Shown: positions 8,065 through 16,304, counted from the first letter of the stretch. The stretch: DNA of 19,851 nucleotides from Burkholderiaceae bacterium (GCA_947371415.1 CANBPJ010000018.1:1-19851); one strand, 5' to 3'. The notes: a model not told the origin generated them from the letters alone. Translations and numbers: made by a program.

Positions 8065-8688
8065 TTATCCAGCCCTAAAGAGATAGCCAGACTGCACTTT
8101 CTCGCGACGCTTCAGGTAGATAGCGCTCGGGATGGCAAACAAAGCCCAGATAGCTAAGAAAGGATCCAAGAGGTAATCCCAGAGATTCGCTGACTCATGC
8201 CAATGCGCTGACCAAGCAATGATGGCAAAAGAAAATAGCCAAACACCTTTGGTCCAACCAGCAAGGCCACAGAGCATGGCAAAGACAATAGCCGAGATCA
8301 AGAGACTGATTGAGCCGTAGCCCCATGCGTAAGGATCCCACATTCCAAAGCCCAGTGCTAGCGGGTAAAAAATAATAGCAATCAGTGCAATAGGCGCTTT
8401 AAATCCGAGCGGCGTCTTTTTAGCAGAAGGCAACATGACGCCCCATAACAAGAGCATGGTCACGATACTCAGATCACCAGTGACGCCACGCACATAAGCA
8501 GACAAGGGCAGCTCAAGAGACATGCCCAGCGGCCAGAAAAATATGTTACTCAAGAGCAAAATGACAGCTACGAGAGCGACAACTGGGAAATCTATTTGGA
8601 AAATTTTCTGCAGGAGAATAATCAATACCACCGCACAAGTAATCGACATCTCAAGAAGTGCAATGAGCTGCATATATTGATTCATCAT
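8065..8688 (-). CDS. Small polytopic membrane protein of unknown function
   Basis: A 207-residue integral membrane protein I do not recognise. About six or seven hydrophobic helices can be seen, roughly at residues 8-30, 34-56, 71-89, 95-117, 123-145, 148-164 and 169-192, with a short basic tail (LKRREKVQSG). The loop around residues 110-122 is rich in aromatic residues and glycine (GFGMWDPYAWGYGS), and WSAHWHESANLWD (158-170) has clustered His, Trp and acidic residues. The ATG at 8688 overlaps the stop of the upstream beta-propeller gene by four bases (ATGA), with AAGGAG five bases upstream, so the two are translated together. It is the last gene of the glycosyltransferase operon. A partner or scaffold for the other two products is inference only. 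Confidence 0.85.
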   Translation of the reverse strand: MMNQYMQLIALLEMSITCAVVLIILLQKIFQIDFPVVALVAVILLLSNIFFWPLGMSLELPLSAYVRGVTGDLSIVTMLLLWGVMLPSAKKTPLGFKAPIALIAIIFYPLALGFGMWDPYAWGYGSISLLISAIVFAMLCGLAGWTKGVWLFSFAIIAWSAHWHESANLWDYLLDPFLAIWALFAIPSAIYLKRREKVQSGYLFRAG

Positions 8689-9932
8689 TGCATCTCCTTT
8701 TCTTTTAGGCTACTCAAAGCATGCTTAAACCAGTCAGCTGAAAAATAAACATGGCGAATCTTTTTTCTGTCCCAGGTATAGACCAAATGGGCATCTTCGC
8801 CACTCGTAGAAACTAAATAGGGGTAGGAGAATTCGCGCCGCTGATCATTGGGAAGCGATTCATCATCTTCGAGCACCTGAGTCACCCTCCACTCAGAGGA
8901 GCTTGATTCACGCATCACCATAACCAAGCGGTAACGTCCTGCCTCAATATTATTTAACACCATCAAACGTGTACCGTTAGCTAAAGTGAGTGCAGCAAGC
9001 GCTGAATTCGGATTCGGAATCTCTAGGTCTTTTACGGCAGACCAAGACTGTCCAGCATTTTTTGTTTCGCTAACAGGAATTTGCTTTAGCTGAGCGCTGG
9101 ATCGCGTTTGACGAAAGAATGCGCTTGCATCTTGCGGGCCATCCACAAATACTACCGGCTGAATCGCACTCCTACCAGAGCTCATACGGCGTTTGTCAAT
9201 GACCTGGTTTGCTTCAATTCTGAGGAACTCACCAAAGCGGCCAATCCACTCGTGATAAGCCGGCAAACCCAAGCGCCCATCTGCAAATGCGATGGCTGGT
9301 GACTTCACCAGAGTACTAAGATTAATTAATGGAGAGCTAATGAGGCGCTGAGGCCGCCCCCATGTCAGACCTTCATCATCAGAAATTACAGTAGAGATTG
9401 AGCTACCCGCCCAACCCCCAATCGACACGGTCACAAAAAATAGTTGAATACGGCCATCAGCCATTCTGGCAGGAACGGGATTGCCTAATTTGGCAATGTA
9501 CCGAGACAAGCCTTTTTCTGCACTGACCCGATCCATCACCACCATTGGGGCGCCCCATCTCCCTGCTTGCGGATCAAAGACTGCTGTATTAATCACCACA
9601 TCTGGCGCGCCCTCTCGGCTACCTGCAAACCAGAATGCTCTGACTGCGCCATCCTTAAGGGCAATTAAAGACGCTGCATGGACTGAAGGGGCGCCCGTAT
9701 CTGGTAGCCAATTCATTCGCAGGCTTGGCTTAGCAGGTATTGCTGGCACGGTATTTTTAAGAACCTTCACAGGCCTGCTGGTTTCAGGCGACTCCTGCGA
9801 CAACTCAGATACATGAATATTTTCAGCAGGCTGATCCGCTACAAATGGCGCCCACACTGGACGACTATCTATATGCAGGTAACCCAATACCGAAGCGAGC
9901 AATAAAAAACAGAAGGCAATTACGCGACTCAT
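8685..9932 (-). CDS. Membrane-anchored or exported sialidase-like BNR beta-propeller protein
   Basis: A 415-residue protein of the BNR-repeat exo-sialidase-like superfamily (BNR_2 type). Residues about 3-20 form an uncleaved anchor or signal (VIAFCFLLLASVLGYL), followed by a proline-rich linker of some 50 residues and a propeller domain. One clear Asp-box is SDDEGLTW (184-191). Degenerate ones are FDPQAGRW (119-126) and TKNAGQSW (290-297). Motifs common to this superfamily are FWFAGSREGAPDV (about 100-112), KSPAIAFADGRLGLPAYHE (210-228) and the C-terminal SYPYLVSTSGEDAHLVYTWD (369-388). The ATG at 9932 overlaps the glycosyltransferase stop (ATGA) and has AAGGA nine bases upstream; a TTG six bases earlier is less likely. 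Probably acts on or binds a glycan in the periplasm. Sialic acid as the substrate is not supported by anything nearby. Confidence 0.88.
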   Translation of the reverse strand: MSRVIAFCFLLLASVLGYLHIDSRPVWAPFVADQPAENIHVSELSQESPETSRPVKVLKNTVPAIPAKPSLRMNWLPDTGAPSVHAASLIALKDGAVRAFWFAGSREGAPDVVINTAVFDPQAGRWGAPMVVMDRVSAEKGLSRYIAKLGNPVPARMADGRIQLFFVTVSIGGWAGSSISTVISDDEGLTWGRPQRLISSPLINLSTLVKSPAIAFADGRLGLPAYHEWIGRFGEFLRIEANQVIDKRRMSSGRSAIQPVVFVDGPQDASAFFRQTRSSAQLKQIPVSETKNAGQSWSAVKDLEIPNPNSALAALTLANGTRLMVLNNIEAGRYRLVMVMRESSSSEWRVTQVLEDDESLPNDQRREFSYPYLVSTSGEDAHLVYTWDRKKIRHVYFSADWFKHALSSLKEKEMQ

Positions 9933-11650
9933 CGACAAGCATCCTTACCTACCAAGGGGAACGCAATCGTTGCGGGAGTAGCAATTAAATATTCATTCAC
10001 AAACAGGTGTTCTCCAATATGGCCCTTGAGTATCGCCTGAATCTCCGCATCAGAATGCCGAGCTCGCATCTCCATACGTTTACCAACAATCTTGCAAGAT
10101 TCGCAAATCACAGGCTCTATACCTATCGGCGACTGCACAGCCACCAATGGATAGGCATTGCTCAGTAAATTAATTTGGCCGGCATCTTTTGCAAGGTAAC
10201 CATGCAATATTGCGCCGGGCAATAACAATCGATATTCCTCATCTTTGGCGCGATAGTCGCATGGCACCCAAACGTCTTGCCCAGCCACACCCTCAATAGC
10301 AGATTGCTGATAGCGACCCAAGGAGCCCTCTAGAGGCGTCAAACTACTGGTCAGCGCGCAATAACAAAGAAAGCATCCAGTCAAGGCTAAAGTCTTGCAG
10401 CGGGCTTGATTAAGGAGGCCTAGTAGTACGAGTGCAATTGAGCCACTCATGAGACCCCAATGCCAGAAGGAGTAATTCCAGATACCAGGCTGGCCCAAGA
10501 AGTTCGATAACTGTAAATTTCCACCAACCCAAGTCAGAGCAGCGAGCAATATCAACTGCAGTCCGAGTGCAAGCCGGAATCCCCACAAAGGCAGTCGCTC
10601 CCAATGCAAAGCAATTAAGGCGGCCAATGCCGGCATCACCGGCAATAGATAGCGACCAGAACGTTGGCTTGGCAAACTAAACACAATGAAAAAAGCGCAG
10701 GCTAGAAGCAACAACAGACTCTCTTCTAAAGAAATAAAGCGCCGCTCACGCCAGCACTGAATCAAAGCTGAAATCAACACAAAAATAAATAAGCCAGCAT
10801 TCGCTAAGCCTGTCAGAGCCAGCATCCAAATACTGTCACCGCCGCGCACTAAATCTAAAAGATAGTGAGAGCTACGTGCCTCGAACTTGCCGGCATTTTC
10901 ACCAAGGACAAATTCTTTCCAAACCGCCTCAGGAAATGGATCGAGAACAAACCAGAGGGCAAAGACGGCTAAAGCCAATGCGGCAATCAGAATGACTTTG
11001 TACAAGTCTTGAATCAAGACCTTCGGAATGCTCCACCCACGCCAGCGCCAGTAAAACAATCCCAATGCAAATGAGGCTGGAACAATATAAGCAAATGACT
11101 TCGACAACAAAGCTATGCCAAGGCAGATGCCCGCCAAGAATGGAAATAGCAACTTGGAATTAAATGCGGCCCTACCCCAATAAAGAAGTGCAAAAAATGG
11201 CAAGCTTAGCCAAAATACTTCTGGAGGATCCGTCAGAAACGGGCGTCCATAACGATAGGTCGCAAAAAAGGAGAGCCATACTAAAGCCGCCAGTAGGCCA
11301 GTCTGCTTTTTACCGCTAAAGCGAGCTACTGCCAGAAATAAGAAAAAAGCAGTCAAGCTGGTATATAAAACACTAGGCCAACGTAGTGCCAGTAGAGTCC
11401 AATTACTCCCCCATCCCGTACTCGCAATTCCTTCCCAAAACACCAAAGGGGGCTTGGTATTTTTAATACCATCCATCTCTGATTGCAGCGGCAACCATGT
11501 GCCAGCATCGGCAGTCATACGCACAATATGCATGTAGGGATACTCATCCCCATTTTTGGGTGCAAAGCGACTGTCTAGACCATAGAGATAGGTAAATACA
11601 CCTAGAAGCAGGATCAGAATGGCGCTACGGTAGTTAAATGTGCCTCGCAT
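9929..11650 (-). CDS. ArnT/GT39-like polyprenyl-phosphate-sugar glycosyltransferase (GT-C fold)
   Basis: A 573-residue integral membrane glycosyltransferase of the GT-C class, related to ArnT (GT83) and PMT/GT39 enzymes. These move a sugar from a polyprenyl phosphate donor to a lipid or protein on the periplasmic side. The first periplasmic loop has the acidic pair Asp35-Glu36 in NGDEYPYMH; NTKPPLVFWEG (64-74) and RPFLTDPPEVFW (136-147) match the conserved ArnT-like loops. About eleven or twelve membrane helices cover residues 8-430, followed by a periplasmic domain of about 130 residues with two near Cys pairs (CDY, and CESCK near residue 520). It is the first gene of a three-gene operon whose next start overlaps its stop by four bases. 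The acceptor is unknown; no lipid A or aminoarabinose genes are nearby, so an ArnT name would be unsafe. Confidence 0.9.
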   Translation of the reverse strand: MRGTFNYRSAILILLLGVFTYLYGLDSRFAPKNGDEYPYMHIVRMTADAGTWLPLQSEMDGIKNTKPPLVFWEGIASTGWGSNWTLLALRWPSVLYTSLTAFFLFLAVARFSGKKQTGLLAALVWLSFFATYRYGRPFLTDPPEVFWLSLPFFALLYWGRAAFNSKLLFPFLAGICLGIALLSKSFAYIVPASFALGLFYWRWRGWSIPKVLIQDLYKVILIAALALAVFALWFVLDPFPEAVWKEFVLGENAGKFEARSSHYLLDLVRGGDSIWMLALTGLANAGLFIFVLISALIQCWRERRFISLEESLLLLLACAFFIVFSLPSQRSGRYLLPVMPALAALIALHWERLPLWGFRLALGLQLILLAALTWVGGNLQLSNFLGQPGIWNYSFWHWGLMSGSIALVLLGLLNQARCKTLALTGCFLCYCALTSSLTPLEGSLGRYQQSAIEGVAGQDVWVPCDYRAKDEEYRLLLPGAILHGYLAKDAGQINLLSNAYPLVAVQSPIGIEPVICESCKIVGKRMEMRARHSDAEIQAILKGHIGEHLFVNEYLIATPATIAFPLVGKDACR

Positions 11651-11657
11651 AACGATA

Positions 11658-11676
11658 GTTTATAGGTCTTAAGACT
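11658..11676. promoter_or_regulatory. 10-base palindrome next to a -10-like box upstream of the glycosyltransferase operon
   Basis: GTCTTAAGAC at 11666-11675 is a perfect 10-base palindrome. On the minus strand it is followed by TATAAA (11658-11663), a reasonable -10 box eight bases before the start codon region at 11650, but no convincing -35 lies 16-18 bases upstream. The palindrome would fall in the promoter spacer, where an operator could sit. Short palindromes occur by chance, so this is a weak call. Confidence 0.22.
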
Positions 11677-11833
11677 AAATACTAAAACTACCAGCAATCA
11701 CAGCCCTACTTTTTGTTCTGAGCTTATTGAAAATGAATCTAAGTAAAACCCCCAATTTTGAGTGCATCTGATTAAGATATACCCACTAAGCATCACCCTT
11801 AAAACAGCTGCATGTAAGACGGAGATTATTCCT

Positions 11834-12163
11834 ATGCGAGTGAAGTACGTAAAACCTATTTTGGTGGCTAGCACCCTGATCGGCTTAAGCCAGTGGAGCG
11901 GAATCAGCACCGCACAAACTGCCGACCAACTATATAAGCGCGGTTTAGCAGCTACCTGCGCAAACTGCCATGGCACTGATGGTAAAGGCGTGGTTGATGG
12001 CGGTATGCCCCTCATCAATAACCTCACCAGCGAACAAATGCTCACTCAATTGCAAGCATTTAAATCTGGTGCGCGCGAAGGCACCATCATGCCGCAACTC
12101 GCTAAAGGCTATTCCGACGAACAACTCACCACCATTGCCAATCAACTTGGCAAGAAACAATAA
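11834..12163 (+). CDS. fccA: Monoheme c-type cytochrome, probable FccA subunit of flavocytochrome c sulfide dehydrogenase
   Basis: A small exported cytochrome c of 109 residues that would take electrons from the flavoprotein encoded next to it. Residues 1-28 form a Sec signal ending STAQT. The heme site is CANCHG (Cys42, Cys45, His46), and MPQLA (Met86) supplies the likely second axial ligand in a class I cytochrome fold; the C-terminal helix is SDEQLTTIANQL. The ATG at 11834 has GGAG nine bases upstream (11821-11824); an in-frame start at 11762 would bury the signal peptide. The downstream gene starts ten bases after the stop with its ribosome site overlapping the stop. The well-studied Allochromatium FccA is diheme, so this is the single-heme, roughly half-size version. 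Function is assigned mainly by the partner. Confidence 0.88.
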   Translation: MRVKYVKPILVASTLIGLSQWSGISTAQTADQLYKRGLAATCANCHGTDGKGVVDGGMPLINNLTSEQMLTQLQAFKSGAREGTIMPQLAKGYSDEQLTTIANQLGKKQ

Positions 12164-12172
12164 GGAGGCACC

Positions 12173-13450
12173 ATGGATCGTCGACATTTTATTGGCCAAA
12201 GTGCTGCCGCGCTGGGCTTACTCGCTGGACTCTCAACCCAAACAAGAGCGGCAAGCCTACAAAAAGCAGAAATTCTAGTCATTGGTGGTGGGTATGGTGG
12301 TGCAACCGCTGCTAAATACTTGCGCCTGTTCTCCAACAATACCGCTCGCGTGACTTTAATTGAACCGAACACCGCTTTCCTGTCTTGCCCGCTATCCAAT
12401 TTGGTGGTGGGTGGCTCACGCACGATGTCAGACATTACTTCTTCGTATGACAACCTCAGTAAGCGTCATGGCATCAAGATTATTCAAGATAGCGTCACCA
12501 GTATTGATCCAGACCAGAAAACAGTGAAGCTCGCCTCCGGTAAGACTTTGCGCTACGACAAAGCCGTGGTATCTCCTGGCGTATCTCTCAACATGAAGAG
12601 TATTGAAGGTCTTGCGCAAGCCAATAAAGATGGTGTGACTCTACAGGCTTGGAAAGCAGGAGCAGAAACCCTTACCCTGCATAAGCAGCTTGCGGCCATG
12701 CGTGAAGGTGGTACTTTTGCAATCAGCATCCCAGAAGCGCCCTATCGTTGCCCTCCCGGACCTTACGAACGTGCCTGCCAGGTAGCCAACTATCTCAAGC
12801 ACCATAACCCCAAAGGCAAGGTATTGATTTTGGACGCCAACCAAGATGTCACGTCCAAAGGTGCTTTGTTCAAAAAAGTATGGTCTGAGCAGTACGCAGG
12901 GATCATCGAGTACAGACCCAAGAGCAATGTGATTGGTGTGGATGCGAAAAATAAAACGCTCAAACTAGAAGTTGAGGATGACGTTAAAGCTGATGTATTG
13001 AATGTCCTGCCACAAATGTCCGCCGGTGAAATCGCTATGAAAACTGGATTGGCCAAGTCCAATGGCCGCTGGGTCAATGTGAACTTCCTGAACTTTGAAT
13101 CAACGGCTCGCAAAGACATCCATGTATTGGGAGACTCGATTCAAGTAGCGCCATTAATGCCGAAGTCTGGACACATGGCTAACCAACACGCCAAAGTTGC
13201 AGCAGCTGCAATCGTTGCAGAATTGAGTGGCTGGGAAATCAATCCCGCACCCGTTCTCACCAACACCTGCTACAGCTTTGTGAATGATCGAGAAGTAGTT
13301 CACGTTGCAAGCGTTCATCAATACAACGCAGCCGAGAAAACCTTCAAGACCGTTCCAGGATCTGGCGGCTTGTCACCCGCACCGTCCACCCTCGAGGGTG
13401 TTTATGCATGGGGCTGGGCCCACAACATCTGGGCAGATAGCCTAGGTTAA
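12173..13450 (+). CDS. fccB: Sulfide dehydrogenase flavoprotein subunit (FccB/SoxF type), Tat-exported
   Basis: FAD-binding subunit of flavocytochrome c, which oxidises sulfide to sulfur or polysulfide in the periplasm, 425 residues. The N-terminus is a Tat signal, DRRHFIGQSAAALGLLAG, with cleavage near residue 26. The FAD loop is VIGGGYGGATAAKYL (36-50). The three key cysteines of the family are present: Cys72 in AFLSCPLSN (equivalent to the covalent FAD cysteine), and Cys193 in YRCPPGPYERA with Cys366 in TNTCYSFV (the redox disulfide). After removing the signal their numbers fall close to those of Allochromatium FccB (42, 161, 337). A fourth cysteine, Cys202, is extra. VLGDSIQVAPLMPKSGHMAN (318-337) is the second FAD contact. 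An excellent ribosome site, AAGGAGG, lies four bases before the ATG and overlaps the fccA stop. SoxF would be an equivalent name; no other sox genes are here. Confidence 0.94.
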   Translation: MDRRHFIGQSAAALGLLAGLSTQTRAASLQKAEILVIGGGYGGATAAKYLRLFSNNTARVTLIEPNTAFLSCPLSNLVVGGSRTMSDITSSYDNLSKRHGIKIIQDSVTSIDPDQKTVKLASGKTLRYDKAVVSPGVSLNMKSIEGLAQANKDGVTLQAWKAGAETLTLHKQLAAMREGGTFAISIPEAPYRCPPGPYERACQVANYLKHHNPKGKVLILDANQDVTSKGALFKKVWSEQYAGIIEYRPKSNVIGVDAKNKTLKLEVEDDVKADVLNVLPQMSAGEIAMKTGLAKSNGRWVNVNFLNFESTARKDIHVLGDSIQVAPLMPKSGHMANQHAKVAAAAIVAELSGWEINPAPVLTNTCYSFVNDREVVHVASVHQYNAAEKTFKTVPGSGGLSPAPSTLEGVYAWGWAHNIWADSLG

Positions 13451-13464
13451 GAAATCATTGCTCC

Positions 13465-13498
13465 CATTAAAAAAGAGGCTGCGGCCTCTTTTTTAATG
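13465..13498. terminator. Bidirectional Rho-independent terminator between fccB and the DUF3422 gene
   Basis: A 15-base perfect stem: GAGGC core (13475-13479 with 13484-13488), extended by A6/T6 and then CATT/AATG, closed by the tetraloop TGCG. It begins 15 bases after the fccB stop and abuts the opposing stop codon at 13500, so it should serve both convergent units. Confidence 0.93.
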
Positions 13499-13499
13499 C

Positions 13500-14855
13500 C
13501 TAATGCGATTGCCCTATTGCGGTAATTTTCTTACGCCGTTGTTTACTGATCACCAAGAAAATAATCGCAACAACAGGTGCGGCAATGGCTGCAATGATTT
13601 CTGGGTGAATGGCTAGGCCCGCCTCTTTTCCGCCCTTAGCAATATAGGCCAATAAGCTGACCGCGTAGTAAGTTAAGACTAGGACTGATAGACTTTCAAC
13701 CGTCTCTTGTAGGCGTAATTGCAGGCGCGCACGCTGATCCATACTAGCCAACAATTTCTGAGTCTGCTCTTCATTCACAAACTCAATGCGCGTTCTCAGC
13801 GTTTGTGTCGTTCTCGAAATTCGATCTGATAACTCTTTTAATCTTCTTTGTGTCCAGATGCAGGTTCCCATTGCTGGCTGGAAACGTCGGTCCATAAACT
13901 CGGAAAGAGACTGAACACCTAAAATCGGAGATTCAGCGAGTTCATATAAATTTTTAGTCAACAACTGGCTATATGCTTCAGCTGCCGTGAATCGCAATCC
14001 GTAACCTGAGATCCACTGCTCAGCCCTAGAAGCCAAATGAGAAAGCTCTCCTAAAAATTTGCCATCCTTCTCAGTATGAATGCCAGGCTCAGTTTGTAAT
14101 TGTGAGATATTTTCAGATAAATCCGCTAATTCTGACTCCGCACTTCTCAGTGGCATAGATAGACTCTTGGCTACTGGAAAGGCAATCATAGCTGCCATGC
14201 GATAGGTTTCAGCCTCAGCAAGCGCTCGCGCTATACGACCAGCCTGTCTTGAACCCAAAACATCATGCGGGATAAAGTAAGAAATAAAACCATCCTCATC
14301 TAGACGTAAATCCGTCCATAGCTGAGCTTTCTTATTAGAGAGGATAAAGCTACCCAACACAGTATTCCCACTAAAAATAGGCGACACCTCTTGGGCCTCC
14401 CCAAATAAAGGGCGATGTTCAAACACAAGATCTAAGGCAGAAATTCTTTCGCCGCCGGCCTCAACAATTTTTGGGCAACCTAGCTTTTGAAATAAATCAT
14501 CCAAACTTTTCTCAAGGGCAAGACGCGACTGCAACAATGGCCCCGTAATTTTTACTGGATTATGCGTAATCGCAGCGATGGTTGCAAACTCACCATGTAA
14601 CTCCCACTTGATTAATACCCTCTCCGGCTCAGGTGCTAAAGAGAGCATCTTGAAAGAGTGATCTTGCTCATGGTCAGTGGAAATGCCCAATGCGGCACTT
14701 AATTTTTGAACCCATTCAATTTGCGTCTTACGAGAATGGGCATCCAATAAAAATGATTGAGATAGCACTCTTTCATTCGGCCAAAGCGCGATTGGTGGGC
14801 GTGCATGAACTTCTTCATGCAGCTGTCTTCTGGCGGGGTGATCGTAAGGTCTCAT
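13500..14855 (-). CDS. DUF3422 (COG4949-type) membrane-anchored protein of unknown function
   Basis: A 451-residue DUF3422 protein; no function is known for the family. The N-terminus carries the family signature DHPARRQLHEEVHARPP (5-21). The middle is largely hydrophilic and helical, with GERISALDLVFEHRPLFG-type sequence in the first half and a long helical region with many charged residues in the second. The C-terminus has two membrane helices, about residues 388-406 and 420-437, separated by a short loop (KGGKEAGLAIHPE), and ends in a basic tail KQRRKK. So most of the protein should face one side of the inner membrane. The ATG at 14855 is preferred over a TTG at 14873. It follows the TAXI-type gene by 32 bases on the same strand, so the two are probably cotranscribed. 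Function cannot be assigned. Confidence 0.88.
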   Translation of the reverse strand: MRPYDHPARRQLHEEVHARPPIALWPNERVLSQSFLLDAHSRKTQIEWVQKLSAALGISTDHEQDHSFKMLSLAPEPERVLIKWELHGEFATIAAITHNPVKITGPLLQSRLALEKSLDDLFQKLGCPKIVEAGGERISALDLVFEHRPLFGEAQEVSPIFSGNTVLGSFILSNKKAQLWTDLRLDEDGFISYFIPHDVLGSRQAGRIARALAEAETYRMAAMIAFPVAKSLSMPLRSAESELADLSENISQLQTEPGIHTEKDGKFLGELSHLASRAEQWISGYGLRFTAAEAYSQLLTKNLYELAESPILGVQSLSEFMDRRFQPAMGTCIWTQRRLKELSDRISRTTQTLRTRIEFVNEEQTQKLLASMDQRARLQLRLQETVESLSVLVLTYYAVSLLAYIAKGGKEAGLAIHPEIIAAIAAPVVAIIFLVISKQRRKKITAIGQSH

Positions 14856-14887
14856 AGTTTTAATGTATATCAATCAATAGTAGCAAC

Positions 14888-16294
14888 TTATACACCGCTA
14901 AAATCTTCTCTAACTTGGTAGGGATGCATACCGCGGTTTAAACAATTGCGCACATAGTCAATACTGGCGCGCAAAGCATAGTAATCACTAGACAAAGTTC
15001 TAGAAACTCGTAATTGCAATGCCTCATACTCCAGCAAATCTAATTTCTTGAGATAGTCATCTTTTGCTTCTGGTGGAAAGTTTTCAGTCAACTCTCGCTC
15101 ATAAGTCTTCAGAGTCATATACAGTGCATCAATTTTTCGTTTCATCCGTTTATTGCGATAGCCCGGCAAAGTAAGTAGCACAGGATATGCCAAGGCGCAG
15201 AATGGTAGCAATACAAAAATTAATCGATTGACGAGTTCAGCCAACCAAAATGGTAAATAGGTCATCAATAGAGGTGATCCATTTTTTTCGTAATGCAAAG
15301 CTACGGGACTTTCTGGGAGGCCTGCATTTTTGAAGGAAGGAAATTCACCATGCCCGGAAAAGAAGGAGGCCTTACCATTAATTTCTCGTGCAGCCTCGAG
15401 GAATAAAAACTGGAGGGCTGGATGCATTCTGTCATCGATCAGCAAATTGGTTGTTGAAGCCATGAGTTTGATGTCACTCGAAGGAAAGTTGCGTGGCAAA
15501 CTAAATGCACCTGTTGGGACATTCAGAATTTGCATATAAGGCAACAAACGAGCATATGCCTCAGCTCGAGGGAAGGCAGCTAGGTGCAAATTCGGATCCG
15601 CCAGCAATCTCTGTACATTGGGCGCCTCATAGGCATCCACAATAAACGCTGCCTCAATTTCCCCTTTTTGCAAGGCCTCAGCTGCTTTTGATCCAGAGAG
15701 ATTCAGGAAATGAGCTCCCTCCTCAAAACCATTGGCCTTAAGGATATGCATGGCTTGCGCATAGGTTCCACTGCCTTTCACACCCACGGACAATTTTGAA
15801 TTGAGGAAGAAATGAGAGCGCGCTTTAATTTCTTGAAAATCATTTGACTTGATCTCGGGTCCACGATAGAACAACCAAATCGGATCATAAGAAATCGTAC
15901 CCAGCGATAGCACACCAGTGACATCCTGAGGATTAAATGCGCCTGCCTGCACAAAGGCAGCTTGAACTGGATCCTGGCGATCAACTAAATGCGCAACATT
16001 TTCCTCGGCACCTCTCGTAGGAAGTAGTTCAAGAGTAATTCCTTTTTTCTCGAAAAAGGCTGCATACTTTTTTCCCAAAACATCATAAGAACCACCGGGC
16101 TGACCTGTTGCCATCACAACATGTCTTGGTGGTGGTGGATCGGCGTACCACCAAACTCCAAGCAAGACTAGCAATAGAATCACCAAGACAGGCCAAGCCT
16201 CTTTCAGGAACTGAGCAAAGTCACCCCACTTTTCCTGAGCGGTCTCATAGAGTCCGAGGTAGGTTTCTTTAATGTCTTGTTTGATACTTCCCAT
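14888..16294 (-). CDS. Membrane-anchored TAXI-type (TRAP) solute-binding protein with cytoplasmic C-terminal region
   Basis: A 468-residue protein with a TAXI-family solute-binding domain held between two membrane helices. The order is: a charged amphipathic N-terminus (1-32), membrane helix 1 (about 34-50, VLVILLLVLLGVWWY), the binding domain (about 56-345) with the TAXI landmarks ATGQPGGSYDVLGKKYA (62-78), LLPTRGAEENVAHL, AAFVQAG and GVKGSGTYAQAMHIL (171-185), membrane helix 2 (about 353-377), then some 90 helical, charged residues that should lie in the cytoplasm. Normal TAXI proteins are secreted and sit beside a DctM-type permease; here there is no permease. The start at 16294 has no clear ribosome site. 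The gene is followed by DUF3422 and is divergent from pirin. The layout suggests a sensor or membrane-complex subunit more than a free scavenging protein; that is inference. Confidence 0.88.
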   Translation of the reverse strand: MGSIKQDIKETYLGLYETAQEKWGDFAQFLKEAWPVLVILLLVLLGVWWYADPPPPRHVVMATGQPGGSYDVLGKKYAAFFEKKGITLELLPTRGAEENVAHLVDRQDPVQAAFVQAGAFNPQDVTGVLSLGTISYDPIWLFYRGPEIKSNDFQEIKARSHFFLNSKLSVGVKGSGTYAQAMHILKANGFEEGAHFLNLSGSKAAEALQKGEIEAAFIVDAYEAPNVQRLLADPNLHLAAFPRAEAYARLLPYMQILNVPTGAFSLPRNFPSSDIKLMASTTNLLIDDRMHPALQFLFLEAAREINGKASFFSGHGEFPSFKNAGLPESPVALHYEKNGSPLLMTYLPFWLAELVNRLIFVLLPFCALAYPVLLTLPGYRNKRMKRKIDALYMTLKTYERELTENFPPEAKDDYLKKLDLLEYEALQLRVSRTLSSDYYALRASIDYVRNCLNRGMHPYQVREDFSGV

Positions 16295-16304
16295 GGAAGG
16301 CCAA

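Noticed and set aside
8685..9932. True sialidase acting on sialic acid
   Set aside because: The propeller family is clear, but no sialic acid transport or catabolism genes are nearby and the Asp-boxes are mostly degenerate.
9929..11650. Naming the glycosyltransferase ArnT
   Set aside because: Only the GT-C loop motifs match; there are no aminoarabinose synthesis genes in the window.
11762..11833. Upstream start for the cytochrome c gene
   Set aside because: It would place a polar 24-residue stretch before the signal peptide; the ATG at 11834 has a ribosome site.
11698..12045. Open minus-strand frame of 115 codons
   Set aside because: It is antisense to the cytochrome gene, shows no recognisable domain and has no ribosome site I could identify.
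14856..14873. TTG start for the DUF3422 protein
   Set aside because: The added six residues precede the family N-terminal signature and the ATG at 14855 fits better.
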